Source: CAZTTG01 sp964615935 (lineage in GTDB: Bacteria; Planctomycetota; UBA1135; GCA-002686595). Taken from it: a stretch of 29,462 nt of DNA. The position numbers were made by a program, and so were the translations under genes. The stretch lies in contig CAZTTG010000081.1 in the NCBI GenBank assembly GCA_964615935.1, positions 1 to 29,462 on the forward strand, written 5' to 3'. Numbering within the stretch: the stretch's first letter is position 1; each line of letters starts with the position of its first letter. Of the stretch, positions 16,901 through 24,800 are shown piece after piece. The notes beneath the pieces were generated by a model. That model had not been told where the DNA came from and made no database searches. It was given only the letters and a program-made list of their open reading frames with translations.

Positions 16901-16983
16901 CCGAGGCGCTGCTCTTCACCGACGTCGATCGGGAGTACGACCTGATCTCGGAGCGGGTGGGGCACCTGTACAACCAGCCTTGA
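13933..16983 (+). CDS. Large Ig-like-domain surface lipoprotein
   Basis: The 1016-residue protein has a lipoprotein signal ending LLLSGC (Cys37), then a run of glycines (about 48-54) encoded by a G9 tract. Beta-rich domains follow: two Big_5-like Ig units (VVPSGSGHAPSAPLCVYFTE and VVASFPRDATVNQ...IAVVFDRVMNPAT), further Ig-like regions, and a carboxypeptidase-regulatory-like unit (VTVEVVDAGTLEAVQGALVF...TVVLDASGSGHETLITVDAAGYELF). No catalytic motif is visible; it is probably a structural or adhesive outer-membrane lipoprotein. Start choice is open: ATG 13933 gives an n-region with Arg residues, while ATG 13996 has GGAGGT 6 nt upstream but leaves no positive charge before the hydrophobic core. 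Several G7-G9 runs (14076-14084, 15426-15433, 15903-15909, 16830-16837) stay in frame. Confidence 0.82.
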   Translation: MHRQPTSAGPTRHMPAGGGAAMGLLALAACSLLLSGCDNVARIFGNWQGGGGGGGVGAQPALFPLDHEWIVAGAPDVLAVVPSGSGHAPSAPLCVYFTESIAPGTLEGAFEIRDTLGLGQAIPFLGPVLVGDGRLALLLPLAPIPSNYEYELRLSEDAAITDLQGVELETSAGSRLSFFAIDANPPDAPQVVASFPRDATVNQSAFGEIAVVFDRVMNPATFTTDSWAVTAGGAPPAFHPLPAALSYEGVGGLPVVDPRVFVWRSVDDGGIAQNLGSGLTVELELSGGAVPILDAKGEALEATTLDFDTADIITPLDAAIVSIPDDAISIDNISGPTTLAVEVTVEDAQAGDQLRIHVFGTSTGSDPQTIALARSAEVTAITTLIALGEAEIDLAKDQATLAARLADGEVGLAFGLSRGAVNTPVRVLDVDPELPGIDHPLLDTERPTILGFGPEGLDQAVFRSSIRQLAVVGVASERVRSAEVTAVIGDNGTTPPVVGGDEDGLFVAAPIANLELLDPAAWPAGLDFDVTVYDEALNASEPLTGTFFQHGASGPGIPLTGAPGETVTVEVVDAGTLEAVQGALVFSHEDAGAGSFPWVDDDVTGASGTVVLDASGSGHETLITVDAAGYELFTFHGVPTSRLSVALGPAMPTGGVAGGIASSPNEDVTLFERFAADSRFLPQGDLLVPIPTAIYNPITGLYDCPYGPAAALADRMGAAAFVLLDTPPDEFNYSHLTFLRAFELQLPLAPIPPAGLGQARITADPLLDEPGIDPELRPIDGPALTFDDAALPVVEGAPRVAVQAVVRGLPGSAVVGAGLAFGPTGTIWSLRCAYGGVADGIQDVPTDELGRLVVDGVIEADLLLSCETRDGFGSRSGRRPRLSLVPGALAAPPITAVHAPALGSTTAGAEYDVEFDDVIPDSLGMEGLYRAVLLDSAGRTWTLYRIDAPGAPGSTISVHLPDIAALGGAPLSSGPVAAAVAAYAWPGMDPEALLFTDVDREYDLISERVGHLYNQP

Positions 16984-17005
16984 GGCGGCCCGCCTCCGCC
17001 GGCAG

Positions 17006-17027
17006 GGAGGGCTGCGGGCAGCCCTCC
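17006..17027 (+). terminator. Strong hairpin after the Ig-like lipoprotein gene
   Basis: GGAGGGCTGC (17006-17015) and GCAGCCCTCC (17018-17027) form a 9-10 bp perfect stem with a minimal loop, 22 nt after the stop at 16983. There is no T tract, so if it terminates transcription it may need Rho or act by pausing. Its position right after the gene supports a 3'-end role. Confidence 0.45.
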
Positions 17028-17124
17028 GAGCCCCAAGCCACCACGGGCGCCCGGTTTGCGAGCGCCCCGCGAATCCCCCCGCCTCGACGCCCGGTTTGAC
17101 CCTGGGACCGTCCCAGCGGCCCTC

Positions 17125-17130
17125 TATAAT
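17125..17130 (+). promoter_or_regulatory. Consensus -10 box for the small CsgG/LpoB-like lipoprotein gene
   Basis: TATAAT at 17125-17130 is a perfect -10 hexamer in GC-rich DNA, 66 nt before the start codon. The hexamer at the normal -35 position is poor, and the TTGACC at 17096 is 23 nt away, too far for a standard sigma70 promoter. The AT-rich hexamer in this context still makes a real promoter likely. Confidence 0.5.
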
Positions 17131-17196
17131 CGCGCCGACCGGAGGTCCCGCCGCACCCCCCGGCCCAGAACCCGTCCCCATCACAGGGAGTCCTCG

Positions 17197-17802
17197 ATGT
17201 CGCCGTCCACTTCCCGCCGCCGGCTCGCACGTATCCTGCCGCTGGCCCTGTTGATCGCCGTGCCCGTCGCCTGCCGCGACCTGCCCGAGAACCGCGGGCA
17301 GGACGTCGAGACCCTGATCGAGGGCAAGCGCCTGGCGGAGGTGAACCCCTCCGACATCGCCGTGCTCCCCGTGGCCAACTTCACCGACCGCACCGACCTG
17401 CCCCTGGACCAGCTGCGCCGGGCCTTCTACGAGGGCCTCGTGCGCCGCCGCTACAGCCCCCTGGCCCTGGACTACGTGGACGCCCGGGCGATCGAGGCCG
17501 GCTACACCCCGGGCCAGTTCGACGAGGAGGCGGCCATGAGCATCGCGATCCGGGGCTGGGACGACTCCCAGTGGGATCGCCGCTCGCTCCTGCAGCTGGA
17601 CGTGGAGGTGTACATCCTGTCCGGGGACCGGGGGGCCATGGGGGGGCCCCTGTGGGGCGGGAGCCGGGCCATGACCCTGAACCTCTCGAGGGACCGCGGG
17701 AGGGCCGTGGGGGAGGCGGATCTCATGGATCTGGCCCTGCGGCACTTCACCGAGGACGTCCTGGGGGCCCTGCCCCGTCGGGATCCCCTCCAGGGCGACT
17801 AG
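17197..17802 (+). CDS. Small lipoprotein with a CsgG/LpoB/GNA1162-like beta domain
   Basis: The ATG at 17197 follows AGGGAG at 7 nt and gives 201 residues; the open frame upstream crosses the promoter and is not used. The n-region is basic (SRRRLAR), the lipobox is VPVAC (Cys26). From about 45 the sequence DIAVLPVANFTDRTDLPLDQLRRAFYEGLVRRRYSPL has the pattern seen in CsgG, LpoB and GNA1162-type lipoproteins: a beta strand ending in a short N-F-T turn, then an amphipathic helix and a second strand. The rest alternates strands and helices. These families work in the periplasm on secretion or peptidoglycan synthesis. I assign only the fold resemblance, not a function. Confidence 0.72.
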   Translation: MSPSTSRRRLARILPLALLIAVPVACRDLPENRGQDVETLIEGKRLAEVNPSDIAVLPVANFTDRTDLPLDQLRRAFYEGLVRRRYSPLALDYVDARAIEAGYTPGQFDEEAAMSIAIRGWDDSQWDRRSLLQLDVEVYILSGDRGAMGGPLWGGSRAMTLNLSRDRGRAVGEADLMDLALRHFTEDVLGALPRRDPLQGD

Positions 17803-17825
17803 CCAGGCGCCACCCCCGGCCCCGG

Positions 17826-17877
17826 CCGATCCGGATCGGTCCAGCGGCTTTCCGTTGGCCACCGGCCCGGCTACAAT
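17826..17877 (+). promoter_or_regulatory. Palindrome and -10 box upstream of rpsO
   Basis: TACAAT at 17872-17877 is a good -10 box (CTACAAT), with a weak TTTCCG at the -35 position; the transcript would start near 17884, giving an rpsO leader of roughly 140 nt. CCGATCCGGATCGG (17826-17839) is a perfect 14-bp palindrome about 33 nt upstream of the -10, and could be an operator. The long leader is compatible with the autoregulation by S15 known in other bacteria, though I did not recognise a known S15-binding fold. Confidence 0.45.
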
Positions 17878-18022
17878 CCTCCGCTCGAATGCCCGGGTCG
17901 GCCCTGTCGAGCCATCCAGAGCTCCTGGCCCCTGTCCCCGCCGCCCGGGCCGCGCACCCGCCTTCCCCGGGGCTCCTCTACCTGGGGCGCGGGCAAGTTC
18001 AACGCCGTTCAGAGGCCCATCG

Positions 18023-18292
18023 ATGGCAATCCATACCCCCCGAAAGTCCGAGATCACGAGGGAGTTCGCCACCAAGGATGGCGACACCGGCTCGCCGGAG
18101 GTCCAGATCGCGCTCCTCACCGAGCACATCAAGAACCTCACCGAGCACCTGAAGGTCCACAAGAAGGACTTCACCTCCCGCCGAGGCCTGCTGATGATGG
18201 TGGGCCGGCGCAGCAAGCTGCTGCGCTACCTCAAGGGCAAGTCGATCGAGAGATACCTCTCCGTCGTGCAGCGCCTGGGGCTGCGCCGCTGA
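18023..18292 (+). CDS. rpsO: 30S ribosomal protein S15
   Basis: The 89-residue protein is the usual S15 length and carries the family pattern: TGSPEVQIALLTEHIKNLTEHLKVHKKD, then SRRGLLMMVGRRSKLLRYL and a final helix ending RLGLRR. S15 binds 16S rRNA early in assembly of the small subunit platform. Gene order rpsO then pnp is conserved in most bacteria and confirms it. The ATG at 18023 lies in a context with AGAGG about 9 nt upstream; longer frames reaching back to 17855 are not S15. Confidence 0.98.
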   Translation: MAIHTPRKSEITREFATKDGDTGSPEVQIALLTEHIKNLTEHLKVHKKDFTSRRGLLMMVGRRSKLLRYLKGKSIERYLSVVQRLGLRR

Positions 18293-18564
18293 GCCCAGCA
18301 AGATGACGCCACCGGAGCACGAAGCTCCCGTGACACGACACACGGCTTTCCGAGGAGGCGCCGGGGCATCACCGGGCCGACGGAGGCCGAAGGGGACTTC
18401 CCACCCCGATAGCGACTCTGCATCCCTCCCCGCTCCCCGGGCACGCTGCCGCGGGGGCCGTGTCGCGCCTGAGTAGCGCGCGACGGGGGAGTGGAGCGAG
18501 TCCCGACGAGAACTAAGAACGAGACGCAAGACGCAGTGAGGCTTCGCAAGGAAATCTGATTCTG
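18293..18564 (+). promoter_or_regulatory. rpsO-pnp intercistronic leader with nested stem-loops
   Basis: The 272 nt hold no gene. GTCGCGC (18462-18468) pairs with GCGCGAC (18478-18484) around a 9-nt loop, and GACTC/CTCCCC on the left can pair with GGGGGAG/GAGTC on the right to make a longer imperfect stem around it (about 18412-18508). The last 50 nt before pnp are purine-rich and unstructured, leaving AAGGA free about 12 nt from the ATG. In E. coli a stem-loop in the same place is cut by RNase III and then bound by PNPase to repress pnp. The structure here would allow the same control; that is inference. Confidence 0.4.
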
Positions 18565-20670
<2,106 letters not shown>

Positions 20671-20687
20671 GGCGCGCTCGTACGGCG

Positions 20688-20743
20688 CCGGGCGCCTCCC
20701 TCCCTCCCCTCGCAGCGGCGGGGGAGGGGAGGGTGGCGCCCGG
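20688..20743. terminator. Large hairpin terminator between convergent pnp and lipoprotein gene
   Basis: CCGGGCGCC (20688-20696) pairs with GGCGCCCGG (20735-20743), and the CT-rich and GA-rich stretches inside extend the stem to about 20 bp with a few mismatches. It lies 17 nt after the pnp stop and is followed by TTCCGTTCC, a weak T tract. The next gene converges on it, so it can serve both strands. The poly-purine/poly-pyrimidine arms are unusually long for a terminator. Confidence 0.7.
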
Positions 20744-20796
20744 TTCCGTTCCTCCCCCCGGATCCGGGCGGCTCGGTATCGCGGGCGACGCGCCGC

Positions 20797-21465
20797 CTAC
20801 CGGAGCGCCGACTCGAGCTGGCTCTTGAAGCCCTCGATCAGCTTCACGTTCTCCGGCGGCACGTCGTCGAAGTAGGAGAAGGCGGCCATCATCTGGGCGC
20901 GCTGCTCGGGCGTGAGGTACTGCTCCATGGCCTTCATGGACTCCTCGGCCTCGGCGCGGTTGGCCTGCATCTCCACGGCGCCCAGGGCCATCATCACGTT
21001 GAGGTGCACGTCGTGGAAGGTCGTGCCCCCCAGGCCGTGCTTCTCCAGGACCTCGGCCCACTCGCCCTTCACCTGGAAGCCGGCGGCCATCTGGGCGTAG
21101 GCCGAGGGGTCCTCGCCCAGCTCCTGCTCGAGGTCCAGGCCGAGCTGCTTGAGCTCGGACAGGGCCGCGAGGTAGCCCTCGACCTCGCCGCGCTCCAGCT
21201 TGCGGAAGCTGTCCTTCATCTGCTCCATCGCGGAGCCGGCGCCGGCGGGCGGCGCGCCGCCCCCGCCCGCGGCGGGCACGCCCGGCATCCCGGGGACCTC
21301 GCCTCCGCCGCCCGCGAGGTGGGAGGCCCCCTCGGGCACCGAGCCGCCGCCGGGCTCGGTGGCGCCCCGCTCTTCGGGAGCATCTCCACCACCGTCGCCG
21401 CAGGCGGAGAGCAGCGCGCCCGACAGGAGCAGGGCGCAGAGGAGCTTCGGACCGTTCGATTTCAT
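20797..21465 (-). CDS. Predicted lipoprotein with Gly/Pro linker and helical C-terminal domain
   Basis: The ATG at 21465 gives 222 residues; longer open frames upstream are shadows of the sigma54 activator gene. A basic n-region (MKSNGPK), hydrophobic core and LLSAC lipobox (Cys22) mark it as a lipoprotein. Residues 23-75 are a Gly/Pro/Ala-rich linker, and 76-222 are helices with many acidic residues and several methionines (EQMKDSFRKLERGEVEGYLAAL, VHLNVMMALGAVEMQANRAEAEESMKAMEQYL, in separate helices). I do not recognise a family or a catalytic motif. The linker would let the helical domain reach across the periplasm. Confidence 0.75.
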   Translation of the reverse strand: MKSNGPKLLCALLLSGALLSACGDGGGDAPEERGATEPGGGSVPEGASHLAGGGGEVPGMPGVPAAGGGGAPPAGAGSAMEQMKDSFRKLERGEVEGYLAALSELKQLGLDLEQELGEDPSAYAQMAAGFQVKGEWAEVLEKHGLGGTTFHDVHLNVMMALGAVEMQANRAEAEESMKAMEQYLTPEQRAQMMAAFSYFDDVPPENVKLIEGFKSQLESALR

Positions 21466-21527
21466 GGCGTGGACCTTCGTTCGGGGGAGTGATCGGGGTG
21501 TTCGATGGGAATCGGGAGGGCGCGGGA

Positions 21528-21719
21528 CTACTCGTGGAGCTCCTGGAGGCTCAGGCGGCTGGAGAATCCCTCCGGCTCCTCGACGTGGAGCTCCGTGCGG
21601 ACAACCGGGACGGGGACCTCGAGGACCTCCCCGGCCGAGGCGGCGCCCGAGAGCGACAGCAGGGAGAGGGCCACGCCGGCTGGAGACGCCGGCCCGCAGG
21701 GCATGCGCATGGCGAGCAT
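21528..21719 (-). CDS. 63-residue predicted secreted peptide
   Basis: The ATG at 21719 follows AAGGAGG at a 7-nt spacing, one of the best ribosome sites in the window, and this decides for a real gene inside a longer shadow frame. Residues 1-29 look like a signal peptide (MLAMRMPCGPAS... core VALSLLSLSGAASA), likely cut before GEVLEVPVPVV. The mature part, about 34 residues, is acidic with a Val-rich strand followed by a helix-prone end (SRLSLQELHE). It lies 62 nt upstream of the lipoprotein gene on the same strand and may be cotranscribed with it, and it diverges from the sigma54 activator 169 nt away. No homologue is known to me. Confidence 0.6.
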   Translation of the reverse strand: MLAMRMPCGPASPAGVALSLLSLSGAASAGEVLEVPVPVVRTELHVEEPEGFSSRLSLQELHE

Positions 21720-21888
21720 GTCGATTCCTCCTTCGCCGGGGCGCCGTCGCGAGCGGCCGGGGGGGCCCATGCGCCCTGGAGAGGCGAGTGTACGGCCCGT
21801 CCCGGCGCGGCCGCAAGCGAGCCGCTCCAGGGGACGGAGGCGGGATGCGCGGGGGGCCATCCACGCCGGTCGGGTTAGGATCTGGCCT

Positions 21889-24800
21889 GTGAGCGCAGCC
21901 CTGCTGATCGCCGCCGCGGCGAGCCTCTCGCCGCTGGGGATCGAGTCGGCGCAGGCCTTCGACCTGGCCCAGGCTCCCGGCGTCGACCCCCAGCTCCTGG
22001 CCATCGACGGCGATCCGGCCGAGTGGATCGGCGAAGGGTGGGCGCCGATCGTCCTGGATCGCGCGGAGCAGCTGGTGGCGCTGCACGCCGAGCCTCCCGA
22101 GGAGCGCTGGTCCGGACCGCGCGACGCCTCGCTCGAGCTGTGGGTCGGGTGGACCCGCGAGGACCTCCTCCTCGGCGGGATCGTGCTCGACGAGCTCGAG
22201 CTGCACGATCGCCAGCAGTGGTTCCGCGGGGACACGATCGAGATCTTCTTCAACGCCGCCGATAGCGTGCCCGAGTGGGGCGGCGACGACTTCCAGGTGA
22301 TGCTGGCCCCCAACTGGCCGGACCGTCCCTGGGGCGTCTACCTGCGCGCCGAGGAGAGGGGCGCGGTCAACGCCACCCACGCCGGCTGGGGCGGGGTCGA
22401 GGTCGCCAGCCTTCCCCTGGAGGGAGGCTTCCGCTTCGAGGCCCGCATCCCCTGGACCAACTTCGGCCTCTCCGAGGTGAAGAGCGGCGACGGCTTCGGC
22501 TTCAACGTCGCGCTCACCGACCGCGACGATCCGAGCGCGCAGGACAGCTACCTGACCTGGACCGGCGAGTCGGAGATCGCCGCCTGGGCCGACCGTCGTG
22601 GCATGCTCCTGCTGGTGGGCTCCCCCCCGGAGGTGCAGGCGGTCGAGCCCGCCGAGGAGCCCGGCGCCCTGCTCGAGAACCCGGTCATGCCCCTGGTTCT
22701 CCTGGGCCTCTACGGCCTGGCCCTCCTGACCCGCGGCCTGTGGCGCTCGCGACGCGCGCGCGTCCTCGGTCTGGGCGCGGGCGCCGCCCTCCTGGCCGGG
22801 GCGGGCGCGCTGGTGCTCCTGGAGCGCGCCGCCGAGGAGAACCGGCGCGAGCTCCTGCGGGGCGAGGTGGAGAGCTACTGGCGCGCCTTCGAGGGCCTGG
22901 TGCACTCGGGCGCCCTGGGCCACCCCGAGCCCGGGGACCTGCGCAGTCTGGCCGACGCCCTCCTCTCGGGGGAGACCATCACCCCGGTGGCCTCCGACGA
23001 GTTCCTGCACCTCGTCCCGGCGGACGCGCTGCTGGACGAAGAGCGGCACACCGCCCGCCGCGGGATCCCCTACCGGCCGGTGGGCCGGCTCGACGCGGCG
23101 GCCGCCGGGGGCTCGGGGCGTCCCGAGGGGCCGGGGAGACCGCTCGTCCTGCAACCGAGCGACCGGCTGAGCCTGCCCCTTCCCCGGGCGGTCTCCGCCA
23201 GCGCCGTGCATCTGGTCACGCGGGTCACCGATCGCATCTGGAACCGCTACGGGCCGCGCCCCCTGCCGGTGCTGGCGGTCGAGACCTTCCTGCGCGGTGA
23301 GCTGCAGGGATCTCCCCTCGAGGTACGCCACCACCAGGACCTGCACCTCGACGAGGTCCACCACTTCGACCGCCCGGGCCTGGAGCCGGCGTTCTACGCG
23401 ATGGGGGGGCGGCTGGGCCGGGTTCACGGGGACGGGCTCGAGCTCGAGCTGGTGGGGGAGCGCCAGATCGACGAGGTGATCGTGCGCCACCTCGGCGACC
23501 CCCCCGACTACGCCGTCCAGCTCGTGGCCGCCAGCGTCCGGGTCTCGCAGGAGGCCGCGACCGCGCCCGCAGGCCTACAGGCCACGGCCGGCGGGGAGTG
23601 GGAGTGGGCGCACTGGCGAGAGGGGATCGAGGCCGCGGTCCTGCCCACCGGCCGCGCACCGGGCGGGGCCGGGCTGGATCAGGTCACCCGACCCCTGCGC
23701 CTGGGAAGCGAGCCGGTGGGGGTGGTCTACCTGGCCCGCACCGGGCCCCCGCCCCCTGCCGGCGGCTGGGGCTTCCTGCCGATCGGCCTCGCGCTGGGCG
23801 TGGCGCCCTTCCTGGTCGCGATGCTGGCCGAGGCCCTGGCCGCCCGCCCGCGGATCCGCCTCAAGCTCGCGGTGGGCTTCGCGGTCAGCTCGGCGGTGCC
23901 CCTCCTGGCCCTGACCCTGCTCCTGGACGCCTCCCTGCGGCAGGAGCACGAGCGGGGGGAGGAGGGGCGGATGGCCTCGGTCCTCGCCCGGGCCGACCAG
24001 GACCTGGACCGGCAGCCGAGGGCGCTCGAGGCGGAGGCGCGGGGGCTCCTGAGGGTCGCCGAGCTCGAGCTGCGGCTGTCGGGGGACTCGCCGGAGGAGC
24101 CCGACGAGCTCGAGGTCGGCGAGCCACCCCTGCCGGAGACCGAGGAGGAGCTCGAGGCCTGGTGGGGGACCGGCGCCCCCGGAGAGCTGCGCACCCTCGA
24201 GCGCCTCGGGACCGACGGAACCCTCACCCGCGTCGGGACCGGCCCGGGGTGGCGGCAGATCCTCCACGATCCCGGCATGACCACCGGCCTGCACCGGCTC
24301 TGGGGCACCCTCTACTCCTGCGGCGTGGCGAGGACGGCCAGCGGTGCCGAGCAGGCGATGACGGTGATGGTGGCGCGCCCGCCCCGACTGGCGGCCCCGG
24401 CCGGCGGGCAGGGGGAGGCGCCCCGGCTGCTCGGCGCGGGCCGCGATGGCCAACCCGGGGTGGACGACCTCTCGCCCGCCTCCCCGGGGGAGGTGCGCCG
24501 CGGGGTGTACGGCCCGCGCGGCGAGCTGCTCGGGGTGCTGGTGGCCAGCGCCCGCGAGCGAGGGGTGCCGGTGCTCTCCGACTGGAGCCTGCCCGAGCTC
24601 CTCCTGGCCGCGGGCCTCACCGCCCTGTTCACGGCGCTGCTCTTCGCCGGGATCCTGACGGGGCACATCGTCGGCCCGATCGAGAGGCTGGACCGGGCCG
24701 TGCGGGACGGGCTCCCGGAGGAGCTGCCCATCGCGGTCGCGGACGAGATCGGGCACCTGACCGGCGCCATCCAGGCCTTCGCCCACGAGGTGGAGAGCCG

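Noticed and set aside
17096..17130. TTGACC at 17096 as -35 partner of TATAAT at 17125
   Set aside because: The spacer would be 23 nt, outside the range of sigma70 promoters; only the -10 box is kept.
13630..18216. A 1528-codon open frame on the minus strand across the Ig-like lipoprotein, the small lipoprotein gene and part of rpsO
   Set aside because: It covers well-supported plus-strand genes including rpsO, is dominated by Gly, Arg, Gln, Asp and Val, and shows no domain. Long antisense frames are expected at this GC content.
21505..21888. N-terminal extension of the sigma54 activator to 21505
   Set aside because: The added residues are Arg/Ser/Gly-rich, overlap the 63-residue gene on the other strand, and would bury the signal sequence. 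GTG 21889 has AGGA at a good distance.
21876..21891. TAGGAT as a -10 box giving a leaderless transcript starting at GTG 21889
   Set aside because: The distance fits, but there is no -35 match and the same bases serve as the ribosome site, so I could not separate the two readings.
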